From: a virus
Direction: 5' to 3' (one strand)
Virus record (IMG/VR): IMGVR_UViG_3300038627_000007
Span: 1-20,123 of that record
Length of the DNA: 20,123 nucleotides
Positions 7,216 through 14,285 of this stretch are shown here, in pieces. Within the stretch, counting starts at the first letter, position 1; each line of letters begins with the position of its first letter. The notes below the pieces were generated by a model. The model made no database searches. It saw nothing but the letters and a program-made list of their open reading frames with translations, and had not been told where the DNA came from. The position numbers and the translations under genes are program-made.

Positions 7216-10200
7216 TTATCTGTTGCTGAGCAACTGCGAGAGCTGCGATGAGTTGCGCTCTATTGCGTTCACCAGTGATCTATCACTTGCATCGCTGTTT
7301 AGGTAATCTTCAACCATATTGGGATCCGTTACAAAAATTTTGGATGTCCCTCCATCAGTTTGCGCCGGCGCCTGGGGCCGGTCTGCGGTGGCCTGTTGGC
7401 TCGGGGTCCGAACTGAAACTGTCTCATTTGGGGATGCCCTAAAAGCCACAAGCTGGCTATCTGCACTTCCTGACCCGCCGACACGAAAAGACCCTCCTGT
7501 TTGATAGCCACCCGCGAACTGTGCGCCCTGGATCTGGCTAATTAACCCCGATGTCTGGGCAACCACTCCCGCAATCGCTGGTATGTTTGCAGGGTACCCT
7601 AATCTGGCGGCATTTGCAATACCTTGTGATATCGCGACCGTGGTTTCTGCGATGGCAAAACCTTTGCTCAGCGCGAAAAGTGCGCGATAGGATTTGGATT
7701 GTTCTCCCGCGAAATTTTTAGTCACTTTCGCCAGAGCCCCAAGGGCATCCGATCCCGCGCTTAGCTGCGTTTTGTACCGCTCCATTTCAATGTTCTGTAT
7801 CTCTGCATTGTGCTGGCGGTTAGCCTCCAGGGACAATGCGAGTGCCTCTTTTTCGGAGATTATCCGTGCTTCCTGGAACTGCTGCACTAAATCCAGTCGA
7901 TGCTGCAAGGTATTTTGGAGCGCTGCCAATTGAGCGTCTCCCTCGGGCATCAGATCCATTTGGAGTTGTTGGAGGTCTCCGCCGAGCTGAGTGCCCCGTA
8001 AGGCGTTGGCGTACTCCCTCGCGTTGATTTTTCCTTGATCCAGGAGCGCATTGGCCGCGGCCAAAGTTTTCTGGTACTCCACCACAGGTTTCCTGATCTG
8101 TTCTAACAGTTTGGTTTGGGCTTTCAGGGCCTCATTTTCAGCGGCAGCGGCAGTGGCCGCGGCAGTGGCCGCGGCAGTGGCCGCGGCAGTGGCAGCGGCA
8201 GCGGCAGCGGCAGCGGGCTGTTGCTGTGCGCTGACGCGAGTCTCGGAAATCTCCCGAGCTCGTTTTTGGATGGCCTCGAAAGCAGGGGTAACCGCAGTGA
8301 TTAGATCGCCCACATAGTCTTGCTGAAACCCACTGACAAAAGCCTCCCGGACCTCGGCGCCAATGCCCTTGATTTTTTCCGATCCGCCATCAGGTCCGAT
8401 TTTGATTTTCACTTCTTTGGGGCCTCGGTTGAGCTGGTCCCAAAGTTTGTCAACGGCAACGCCGACAAGCCCCATTGCCCGAATGGCAAAACCGGCGAAG
8501 GCCTTAAACTGATCCAGGAGGAAACCGAACACACCCTTAAACACGCTTATAATGTACTGACCGGTTTCAGACCCCAAAGCATCAAGTATAACCTCTTTAA
8601 GTCGCCTAAATATAACGAGGCCCGCCCGGGTAAGCCCCACATAATACCCAATAATACCATTCACCGTGGCCCTCGCCGCTTTAAGCACGACACCAAAAGC
8701 GACGCCGAACCCGGAGAGAACCCCCTGCGCTTTCGTGACTGCCCATGTAAACCCATCGCGGATTGTGGCCACAACCGGGCCGACCGATTCAGATATGAGC
8801 TGGAAAGCCGCGACGGCATAGTCCCTCAATGTGACCACACCATCTGCGCTCACCGCTATCCGATCACCGAAAGCTATAAGCAACCCCACAACAATAACTA
8901 TCGCGGTAGCGAGTGCAGCTATTGGGTTTGCAGCAATTGCAGCAGAAAAAGCTCGTGCGCCCGCGGATAGCCGGGGGAATAGCAGGTTGAGCTTGGCGAA
9001 GATACCTGTTGATTTCTTCGTAGCCGCCGCGAGGCTGGTTTGAGCGGCAGCCAACCCTGCGGTTTGCGTCGCCAGCTGGGCCTCAAAGATCGCAACTTGC
9101 TTGAGAACGGCCAGGCGGGCATACTCTGCAGTCGTGCTCCCATGCACAACCACGGCTTTAGAAGCCTCGGCCTGTATTCGCGCAATAGTGGCCCGTGTTG
9201 CCTCTACCTCGGCAGTCCTCGAGGCGACGAGCGCTGCGGCTTTTTGGGTTTCCGCAACAGCGGACCCCAACACAACCACATTTCCCGAGGCGACGGCCGC
9301 GGTAAACTTTAGGGCAGCCACGGCCGATGTGATAAATGCTTCGGCCCGTATTGCGAGGAAGTATGTTGCCCAAGCCGCGGCCCCTGTCACCAACGCCGAT
9401 GTTAATTCCCTTAAATTATCCGCCGTGGATCGGAGAACCGCTGCGAGATCGCGGAATATTTGGGTCAATATTGAGGTCGCGCCGAGATCCCCGAAAGCGA
9501 TTACCACTGCTTCAATTGCAGATTTAACCGACAACAAAGCGCCGTTGAGGTTGTCGTCCATGACGGCTGCAACCTCCTTCGCAAACCCCGCTGAGTTTTT
9601 CAGTGATTCTGTCAACTCCTTAACTTTTGGGATGCCATTAGATAGGACCTCAAAGGCCGGGCCACCCCGATCCCCAAATATTTGCAGTGCTAACCCGGTA
9701 TCAACGCCGGCGGCGGCCAGCCTCTCTAACGCCTTGGTCAGACCAACTTGGGACACCTTCACATCGTCAGCAGAGATACCCAGAGATTTAAATATTTTTT
9801 GCGTGTTCCTTGCCGGGGCCTCGAGCTCTGACAGAATTCGGCGAAGGCCGGTTCCCGCAAGGGATGCCTGGAGGCCAGCATCGGAAAGCGCACCGATTGC
9901 GGCAACCGATTCCTCGAGGCTCACATTCATGCCGGCGGCTACCGGTGCGACAAATTTTGTGGCCTCCCCCAACTGGACTACGGTTGTGTTGGCGCTGTTG
10001 GCGGCTTTGGCAAGCACATCCACAACCTTACCCGTCTTGGATGCCTCAAGCCTAAATCCAGTAAGAACATTGGAGGCTATGTCTGCCGCGGTCCCCAGAT
10101 CTAAAGCCCCCGCCTGAGCGAGCGTTAGCGTCCCCTCAACTGACGCCAGGACTTGCTGTGTCGAGAACCCCGCACGGGCGAGGAACCCCATCGCCTCGGC

Positions 10201-10506
10201 GGCCTGTGTTGCGGAATACCTCGTCGTTGCCCCGAGGTCTTTGGCGGTATTCTTTAGTGCCGCAAATTCGCCAGCGCTGGCGCGAGTTATGGCCCGGACG
10301 TTGGCCATCTCCTGGGAAAAACTTGCAAGTGTTCTCACAGACTGGGCAATCAGCAACCCGCCGCCAATTAGCCCGAAGGCACTGCCTATTGTTCTTCGGA
10401 GTTTATCCGCGGAGTTCTCAATTTTGTTGAGCTCTCCCCGAACTACCTTAGACCCACGACGGGCTCCAGAGGGATCAATTTTGACCTGAACGTCGAAATT
10501 TGCCAT
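7216..10506 (-). CDS. Tail tape measure protein (TP901 type, lambda H-like)
   Basis: This is the longest gene, 1096 residues. It starts at the ATG at 10506 with GGGAG about 12 bases upstream and overlaps the end of the T frame by 32 bases. Residues about 60-330 match the TP901 tape-measure core (SQEMANVRAITRASAGEF, TRYSATQAAEAMGFLARAGF, LSDAGLQASLAGTGLRRILS). A hydrophobic segment at about 525-546 (IAALATAIVIVVGLLIAFGD) could span a membrane during DNA entry. An AAAT repeat linker at about 763-789 precedes a charged helical region. The end (FAGGYQTGGSFRVGGSGSAD) resembles the C-terminus of lambda H and similar proteins. The protein sets tail length. By the usual rule of about 0.15 nm per residue, the shaft would be roughly 160 nm (inference). 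Confidence 0.96.
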   Translation of the reverse strand: MANFDVQVKIDPSGARRGSKVVRGELNKIENSADKLRRTIGSAFGLIGGGLLIAQSVRTLASFSQEMANVRAITRASAGEFAALKNTAKDLGATTRYSATQAAEAMGFLARAGFSTQQVLASVEGTLTLAQAGALDLGTAADIASNVLTGFRLEASKTGKVVDVLAKAANSANTTVVQLGEATKFVAPVAAGMNVSLEESVAAIGALSDAGLQASLAGTGLRRILSELEAPARNTQKIFKSLGISADDVKVSQVGLTKALERLAAAGVDTGLALQIFGDRGGPAFEVLSNGIPKVKELTESLKNSAGFAKEVAAVMDDNLNGALLSVKSAIEAVVIAFGDLGATSILTQIFRDLAAVLRSTADNLRELTSALVTGAAAWATYFLAIRAEAFITSAVAALKFTAAVASGNVVVLGSAVAETQKAAALVASRTAEVEATRATIARIQAEASKAVVVHGSTTAEYARLAVLKQVAIFEAQLATQTAGLAAAQTSLAAATKKSTGIFAKLNLLFPRLSAGARAFSAAIAANPIAALATAIVIVVGLLIAFGDRIAVSADGVVTLRDYAVAAFQLISESVGPVVATIRDGFTWAVTKAQGVLSGFGVAFGVVLKAARATVNGIIGYYVGLTRAGLVIFRRLKEVILDALGSETGQYIISVFKGVFGFLLDQFKAFAGFAIRAMGLVGVAVDKLWDQLNRGPKEVKIKIGPDGGSEKIKGIGAEVREAFVSGFQQDYVGDLITAVTPAFEAIQKRAREISETRVSAQQQPAAAAAAAATAAATAAATAAATAAAAENEALKAQTKLLEQIRKPVVEYQKTLAAANALLDQGKINAREYANALRGTQLGGDLQQLQMDLMPEGDAQLAALQNTLQHRLDLVQQFQEARIISEKEALALSLEANRQHNAEIQNIEMERYKTQLSAGSDALGALAKVTKNFAGEQSKSYRALFALSKGFAIAETTVAISQGIANAARLGYPANIPAIAGVVAQTSGLISQIQGAQFAGGYQTGGSFRVGGSGSADSQLVAFRASPNETVSVRTPSQQATADRPQAPAQTDGGTSKIFVTDPNMVEDYLNSDASDRSLVNAIERNSSQLSQLLSNR
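8141..8216 (-). repeat. In-frame tandem repeat coding an Ala-Ala-Ala-Thr linker
   Basis: The plus strand shows three exact 12-base units, CAGTGGCCGCGG, at 8151-8186. They are flanked by 6-base CAGCGG-like units out to 8216. In the tape measure frame the 12-base unit encodes A-A-A-T. The unit is a multiple of three, so copy changes would keep the frame. Confidence 0.9.
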
Positions 10507-10861
10507 GGGACGGTGCTCCCTTTTTGGGGGTTTTTGTGGCTAATTTTCTCTCATACCAATTGAGATATTTGGTGTCCATCTCTCTAATAATGTACACCAG
10601 GCTGTCGGTGTTTTCTGCATCAAGCTCGGCTCTCTCCGCGTAATGGATTATGTGGTGCCAGGGTATCGGCCCCGGCGGCCCCTCACAAAACTGTCGGCAC
10701 GAGCTCAGGTGATAAAATGCGGTGAGGATGAACTCGTCCCCCGGGTATACTGGCGGCTCCCTCTCCGCCCATTCGGGGAGAGGAAGACCTTTTGCTATTC
10801 GCGCCTGCAGAGAGAATTCTTTTTCCCGGTATTCCAGCTCCCACAACAGGCGCTCTGTTAG
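10475..10861 (-). CDS. Tail assembly chaperone T domain, expressed as G-T fusion by -1 frameshift
   Basis: This frame lies -1 relative to gene G and is entered at the GGGAAAC site (10867-10861). After slippage the next codons read CTA ACA GAG CGC CTG TTG (L-T-E-R-L-L), then WELEYREKEF. The T part is 128 residues. The fusion from 11283 to 10475 would be 269 residues; lambda G-T is 279. T has no ATG of its own near the start, only a possible TTG at 10846 with no good ribosome site, which favours frameshift expression. It contains FILTAFYHLSSCRQFCEG and IPWHHIIHYAERAEL. It ends in a lysine-rich tail (KLATKTPKKGAPSHGKFRR) and overlaps the tape measure start by 32 bases. By analogy, T binds the tube protein while G keeps the tape measure soluble. 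Confidence 0.85.
   Translation of the reverse strand, partial: LTERLLWELEYREKEFSLQARIAKGLPLPEWAEREPPVYPGDEFILTAFYHLSSCRQFCEGPPGPIPWHHIIHYAERAELDAENTDSLVYIIREMDTKYLNWYERKLATKTPKKGAPSHGKFRRSGQN
10801..10853 (-). promoter_or_regulatory. Possible stimulatory stem downstream of the slippery site
   Basis: On the minus strand GCGCCTG (10853-10847) can pair with CAGGCGC (10807-10801), with an added G-U pair. The loop is about 37-39 bases. The first arm begins 7 bases after the heptamer, within the spacing usual for -1 frameshift stimulators. The large loop weakens the case, and lambda itself does not depend on a strong structure. Confidence 0.3.
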
Positions 10862-11283
10862 TTTCCCGATTTTGTCTCGATGTCGGGCATCTCGCCCGAA
10901 AAATTTGAGCTCTTACCGGCGAAGTCCCGAATTTCATCAAACAACCAATCCGGCAACGCGGCGAGAAAATCTGCGCAATTTTCCTTGGTGAACTCTACGG
11001 GCTCCCCATCAGAGTCGAGTATACCGTCCCAGCCGACGATAACAAACTTGGGGAAAAGGTCTCGATCTTGCTCCCGATTCTCTTTTATCATAACCTGGTT
11101 GATTGCCCCGGATTGCACAGCCCGCATGTTGCGGCGGGACCGTTTCAAGACAGCATTGAAATATGGTTTGTTAACTTCCGTCGCCGGCTTCAGGGTGATT
11201 GTGGGTTCCCCATTGATTTGGTAGATCACGAAATCGGCGGTTTTTCCCTTTACATCCAGGTTTTTAAGGTGACTAAAATTCAT
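10858..11283 (-). CDS. Tail assembly chaperone G-like protein (141 residues)
   Basis: The start is the ATG at 11283 (MNFSHLKN), with GGAGGAG six bases upstream. An in-frame TTG further up lies beside that ribosome site and is not a credible start. Lambda gpG is 140 residues, almost the same length. The protein holds KTADFVIYQINGEPTITLKP, VLKRSRRNMRAVQ and DLFPKFVIVGWDGILD. It is acidic towards the end. The gene lies between tube and tape measure and ends S-G-N-stop with GGGAAAC right before TAA. A shortened duplicate lies just upstream. The family is inferred from position, length and the frameshift signal rather than from strong sequence recall. Confidence 0.86.
   Translation of the reverse strand: MNFSHLKNLDVKGKTADFVIYQINGEPTITLKPATEVNKPYFNAVLKRSRRNMRAVQSGAINQVMIKENREQDRDLFPKFVIVGWDGILDSDGEPVEFTKENCADFLAALPDWLFDEIRDFAGKSSNFSGEMPDIETKSGN
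10861..10867 (-). promoter_or_regulatory. -1 programmed ribosomal frameshift heptamer GGGAAAC
   Basis: On the minus strand the last sense codons of gene G read G-GGA-AAC-TAA. This fits X-XXY-YYZ exactly with X=G, Y=A, Z=C, and the TAA follows at once. Lambda uses GGGAAAG for G-T. After a one-base backward slip the tRNAs would re-pair on GGG and AAA, and reading continues in the T frame to 10475. Confidence 0.88.
10943..11073 (-). repeat. Coding repeat shared by gene G and its shortened duplicate (copy 1)
   Basis: This 131-base stretch matches 11354-11484 at 124 positions by my count. All seven differences are transitions. Five are silent; two give F/L and I/V changes. Confidence 0.85.
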
Positions 11284-11355
11284 TTTTTGCTCCTCCAATT
11301 TTTATGTTTCGCGGGATTTAGTTGACTCTTAGTTTACCACATTGCCAGCCCTAAA
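11259..11355 (-). repeat. Leader direct repeat, copy 1
   Basis: This stretch matches 11487-11583 over 97 bases with one G/A difference near 11321. It holds the first codons of gene G, its ribosome site and the upstream leader. It also holds one arm (11336-11349) of the stem-loop that is complete at 11564-11601. Confidence 0.9.
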
Positions 11356-11511
11356 CCAATCCGGCAACGCGGCGAGAAGATCTGCGCAGTTTTCTTTAGT
11401 GAACTCTACGGGCTCCCCATCAGAGTCGAGTACGCCATCCCAGCCGACGATAACAAACTTGGGGAAAAGGTCTCGATCTTGCTCACGGTTTTTAAGGTGA
11501 CTAAAATTCAT
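11329..11511 (-). CDS. Shortened duplicate of gene G (60 residues), possible remnant or mini-chaperone
   Basis: It starts at the ATG at 11511 with the same GGAGGAG site as gene G. It reads MNFSHLKN, then jumps in frame over the 61 residues that follow in gene G, and continues REQDRDLFPKFVIVGWDG through AALPDW. After that it reads into a copied half of the stem-loop arm, giving FRAGNVVN and a stop. It therefore lacks the basic middle part, the acidic end and the slippery site. The frame has stayed open and most differences from gene G are silent, so it could still be translated. A simple decaying remnant is equally possible. Confidence 0.65.
   Translation of the reverse strand: MNFSHLKNREQDRDLFPKFVIVGWDGVLDSDGEPVEFTKENCADLLAALPDWFRAGNVVN
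11354..11484 (-). repeat. Coding repeat shared by gene G and its shortened duplicate (copy 2)
   Basis: Partner of 10943-11073, offset by 411 bases. The leader copy joined to it (11487-11583) is offset by only 228 bases. The 183-base difference is the in-frame internal deletion. Confidence 0.85.
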
Positions 11512-11583
11512 TTTTTGCTCCTCCAATTTTTATGTTTCGCGGGATTTAATTGACTCTTAGTTTACCACATTGCCAGCCCTAAA
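11487..11583 (-). repeat. Leader direct repeat, copy 2
   Basis: Partner of 11259-11355. This copy leads into the complete stem-loop after the tube gene, so it keeps the likely original junction. Copy 1 breaks off at CTAAA, where the sequence changes to gene G coding sequence. Confidence 0.88.
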
Positions 11584-11601
11584 TCAAGCTGGCAATGTGG
11601 T
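11564..11601 (-). terminator. Strong stem-loop after the tail tube gene (terminator-like or mRNA stabiliser)
   Basis: A perfect 14-base inverted repeat (ACCACATTGCCAGC and GCTGGCAATGTGGT) surrounds a 10-base loop, starting 5 bases after the tube stop codon. The minus strand continues AAACTAAG, with no T-run, so it is not a full intrinsic terminator. A partial attenuator or protection of the abundant upstream message is more likely. Confidence 0.6.
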
Positions 11602-11606
11602 GTTGA

Positions 11607-13088
11607 TTAGGGCACATACGGGAACTGAGTTACTCCGAGGGAGGTCCCCAGGGTTGTATCCCCAAATGCCTGTGCTGTCGTGTTCATCAGTATGGACTCA
11701 TTGACCGGGAATTCCCGGTCGCCGCCGCCGAGGGTCATGCTCGGGATGTCTACCAGGATGGCCCCGTCGTCGTTAGCGATTGAGAAATCCATGGTGACGG
11801 TTGTGTTGTTCCGAATCGCGGTTACCACATCCGAATCGGTGAACAGCAATTGAGCTTCGATGTCAATTTCGAAATTACCGGAGTTCATGTATTTCGCGCC
11901 CAGTTGGCCGAGGACTTTTTCGGGGCTCACGTTGTTGTTGATGTTAAAAGTCAATGATTTAAAATCCGTTGTCAAACCGGTCTCGTCAACCTCGGTGATC
12001 CGCAACCGGGCGATGTCTGCTGAGGTATTAAACGCACCAGTCTGCACCGGTACAACCGGGCTGTCAGCATTGGTCGCCCGCGTAGTGGATGGGGGCTCGG
12101 TATCCGTGCCCACAAAAGCGAATGTTACCGATGCTTTATCCGTCAGGGGGAGCTCAAACCCAACGGTATTGCAGTAATTCCCTTTTGCGTATTCATATTC
12201 GTCGGTACCAACGCCACCGAGATCCTGATAGGCACCCTCAAACTGAAAGCTGCGCTCCAGGTAGTCCCCATCGTCGACGGACACATTGCGGACAAAACGT
12301 CCGAAATACAGGTCAACCTCCTGTGTGGTGTTGGCTTCGGTTACGAACGTCTGGCTCTTCTTATCGAGAGTGAGCAGGTTCGCAGCAATGGCTGTTACGC
12401 GGGCATAGCCGGCGTTTTCGGCATTGGAGAACTGATTCAAAGCCGCATCGCCACCAACCCAGATTGCTTGACCGACGGTGAGGTCCAAGGTTGTGAAGTC
12501 CAGGGCTGTACTTGTCAGGTTTCCGTTTGCATCCACATCGAGATCACCTGCCGCGGATCGAAACCCGCAGACATCGACGCTTACGTTCTGCGTCGCGGGG
12601 ATTGCGGCCTCGTCCGTCAGATCGGTGGTGACTGGAATTGTGGTTGTGGTGGAACCAGAATCGACCAATTTAAGGCCATTGTTTGCAGAGTTTGTGAACC
12701 CCCGAGCATAAACCAGGGTGTTTTGGGCCATCGCCGACGAAATGGTCGGGATCGTGTACTCATCGGTAGCGCCACCGGTAACAGCAGTCGGGACGGTGTG
12801 CTCAGGCCCAACGAAGTCGGAGAAACAGAAGCCCTCGATAAAATCGATGAAATGCTCCAGCGTCAGATCGGCGTCGAATTCAACAGCGCTGTCGAGGTCT
12901 GTAACGGTCCCCTTACGGCGCTGGCGACTTTTGCTTATTGGACTGCGGGCAACTGTGGTCACCGTCGCGCCGAAGGTGCTTATCGCGTTTGGCTCAAGCA
13001 CCTTCCACGAGGGTGACCCAGGTAACGTCCCCAGACTCGACTCAATTGCGTAGGCCAGGGAAAAATTGTTTGTTAGTGTGCGTGACAT
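11607..13088 (-). CDS. Major tail tube protein (Phage_tube_2 type)
   Basis: The product is 493 residues. It starts at the ATG at 13088 behind AGGAGGAG, which overlaps the stop of the terminator gene. The N-terminus has SLAYAIESSLGTLPGSPSWK, then SRQRRKGTVTDLDSAVEFDA and LTLEHFIDFIEGF. The C-terminal half has FVRNVSVDDGDYLERSFQFE, NNNVSPEKVLGQLGAKYMN and IPSMTLGGGDREFPVNESIL. I recognise this as the tube protein pattern of siphophages. It polymerises into stacked rings around the tape measure. The position between the tail terminator and the G/T pair is the standard one. It is longer than many tube proteins, and residues about 110-280 may hold an added beta domain. A strong stem-loop follows. 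Confidence 0.9.
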   Translation of the reverse strand: MSRTLTNNFSLAYAIESSLGTLPGSPSWKVLEPNAISTFGATVTTVARSPISKSRQRRKGTVTDLDSAVEFDADLTLEHFIDFIEGFCFSDFVGPEHTVPTAVTGGATDEYTIPTISSAMAQNTLVYARGFTNSANNGLKLVDSGSTTTTIPVTTDLTDEAAIPATQNVSVDVCGFRSAAGDLDVDANGNLTSTALDFTTLDLTVGQAIWVGGDAALNQFSNAENAGYARVTAIAANLLTLDKKSQTFVTEANTTQEVDLYFGRFVRNVSVDDGDYLERSFQFEGAYQDLGGVGTDEYEYAKGNYCNTVGFELPLTDKASVTFAFVGTDTEPPSTTRATNADSPVVPVQTGAFNTSADIARLRITEVDETGLTTDFKSLTFNINNNVSPEKVLGQLGAKYMNSGNFEIDIEAQLLFTDSDVVTAIRNNTTVTMDFSIANDDGAILVDIPSMTLGGGDREFPVNESILMNTTAQAFGDTTLGTSLGVTQFPYVP

Positions 13089-13097
13089 GCTCTCCTC

Positions 13098-13508
13098 CTA
13101 TTTTATAGCGTCAAAATTAAATTCGAGGATAACGTTCTGCTGATACCATTCGTCATCCGATCCTATTGTTTTAATCTCCCCATTGTAAAACCAGAGATCA
13201 TTTATTTTTTCGCCCTCGAACAGGTTGAGGGAATCCTCCGCCAGGTCATCATTGTCATTCGTTGCATGCCCCGTGGGCGTGAAAACCTGAACGAATAGCA
13301 TGCCCTGTTTCTGGAATCTCCGGGTTCCGCTCCTGCCGAGGGAGCTTTGAGCCCCGCCGGAAAATCGAACGCTGACCCGAACCCACTTTACACCGCTACC
13401 CGTTTCGGGCGGCGTGAAAGGTTGGTTGTCCAGCGCGATCTCAAACTGTCCCGAGAATTCGGTCAGATAGCGGGCCATAATGGCATTCCGAACTGCTTTG
13501 GGGGTCAT
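13098..13508 (-). CDS. Tail terminator protein (lambda gpU-like role)
   Basis: The product is 136 residues. The ATG at 13508 follows directly on the stop of the preceding gene, with AGAGGAGGT upstream. The N-terminus is a helix (TPKAVRNAIMARYLTEF), followed by beta strands: KWVRVSVRFSGGAQSSLG, FQKQGMLFVQVFTPTG, and NVILEFNFDAIK at the end. The order of helix, strands with a central R-F-x-K-Q-G-x-x-x-V-Q-V-F segment, and a closing strand fits the tail terminator fold. These proteins cap the tube and join it to the neck. The place just before the tube gene supports this. Confidence 0.82.
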   Translation of the reverse strand: MTPKAVRNAIMARYLTEFSGQFEIALDNQPFTPPETGSGVKWVRVSVRFSGGAQSSLGRSGTRRFQKQGMLFVQVFTPTGHATNDNDDLAEDSLNLFEGEKINDLWFYNGEIKTIGSDDEWYQQNVILEFNFDAIK

Positions 13509-13895
13509 TTATTTGTACCTCCTCTTATTGGCTCGGTTCACCGCGGCCCTTATTTCAGACTCCACAAAACCCTCGGGGGCCTGTTTGGAGCTGCCGGCGT
13601 TTAACCGCCCGACATAAGGGACATTGTTTGTAACGTAGATGGGGCCTTCTGACACCGTCCAGGTTACAACCTCAGCCACTCCCGCAGTAGAGGCCCCACT
13701 ATCGATTTGTTCCGGGGTTCCTGCTGCCTCCGTTTTTGGTTGACCTTTCGAGGGTATCCAGTTGGCCCGCGCCCATCCAGTATCGACGGGGGTGGCCTCA
13801 ACGACGCCTCCATGGATGTCGAGGGCGAGGCCGATGACAGCCCTTTCGGTTACCACGTTTAGACGAGCTATAACGTTGTCAGTTTGTTTGCCCAT
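13509..13895 (-). CDS. Tail completion / neck protein, HK97 gp10-like
   Basis: The product is 128 residues. Start and stop overlap the preceding gene as TAATG at 13897-13893, with GGGGGG upstream. The family pattern is clear: a helical start (VVTERAVIGLALDIHGG), then EATPVDTGWARANW, then YVTNNVPYVGRLNAGSSKQA, PEGFVES and a basic C-terminus (NRANKRRYK). In HK97 gp10-like proteins the TPVDTGxxRxNW and Y-x-x-x-L-x-x-G-x-S-x-x-A-P-x-G-F motifs are the main signature. The protein helps finish the tail end that joins the head. Confidence 0.9.
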   Translation of the reverse strand: MGKQTDNVIARLNVVTERAVIGLALDIHGGVVEATPVDTGWARANWIPSKGQPKTEAAGTPEQIDSGASTAGVAEVVTWTVSEGPIYVTNNVPYVGRLNAGSSKQAPEGFVESEIRAAVNRANKRRYK

Positions 13896-14284
13896 TAGGC
13901 CCCCCGAATTTGTAGTATTATTGTCACGATAATGCCCGCAACCTCGATTCGCTCAGTGCTTACAACCGTCCAGACGTCGGATCCATCAATCAACTTCGCT
14001 CCCTGTTTTATCCCAGATATTTGCCCAGATGTCAATGGGTCGATAGATAAGATGGCCTTCCGGTCACCCATGAGGATCACTTTGTCATCGATGTAACTAT
14101 CCTCATATTCATACAACAGTGCCTCGACAGAAAAGTTCTCCGGCGTCAAGGGTACCCCGGCTCCCGGGTCATTTGGGTCAAGGGCTCCCTCGGTAAATAT
14201 CCGAAGGATCCTCGTGTCTCCAAGATCCGCAAGTGCATCGGTAACCCCATTGAGTATGTCTTGAGCAATGCTTGTGTCACCCAT
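13895..14284 (-). CDS. Head-tail stopper-like neck protein (129 residues)
   Basis: The chosen start is the ATG at 14284 (MGDTSIAQDILNG), one base after the stop of the adaptor gene. The frame extends upstream to an ATG at 14335, which would add 17 basic residues and overlap the adaptor by 50 bases. The shorter form fits family size and spacing better. The longer form has AGGGG upstream, so it cannot be excluded. The protein is beta-rich (NFSVEALLYEYEDSYIDDKV, ILMGDRKAILSIDPL, VVSTERIEVAGIIVTIILQI). The strand-rich body with a late T-E-R-I-x-x-A-G-x-x-V-x-x-x-L-Q-x-R ending is typical of small neck proteins between adaptor and tail completion. The stopper role is inferred from this and from order. 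Confidence 0.75.
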   Translation of the reverse strand: MGDTSIAQDILNGVTDALADLGDTRILRIFTEGALDPNDPGAGVPLTPENFSVEALLYEYEDSYIDDKVILMGDRKAILSIDPLTSGQISGIKQGAKLIDGSDVWTVVSTERIEVAGIIVTIILQIRGA

Positions 14285-14285
14285 T

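Noticed and set aside
8141-8216. GC-rich tandem repeat as an origin or protein-binding iteron
   Set aside because: The units are in frame and encode AAAT in a linker of the tape measure, which explains them.
9101-10117. Plus-strand open frame of 338 codons opposite the tape measure
   Set aside because: It lies fully antisense to a well supported gene, has Ala/Ser-rich low-complexity content typical of the reverse of such sequence, and lacks a convincing ribosome site.
11284-11298. Longer gene G start at an in-frame TTG giving MEEQK before MNFSHLKN
   Set aside because: Those codons are the ribosome site itself (GGAGGAG), so the ATG at 11283 is the start. The same holds for the duplicate at 11511.
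11259-11583. Direct repeats as phage attachment sites or a CRISPR-like array
   Set aside because: There are only two copies, they contain the start of a coding gene, and no integrase or spacer pattern is present. They are explained by gene duplication.
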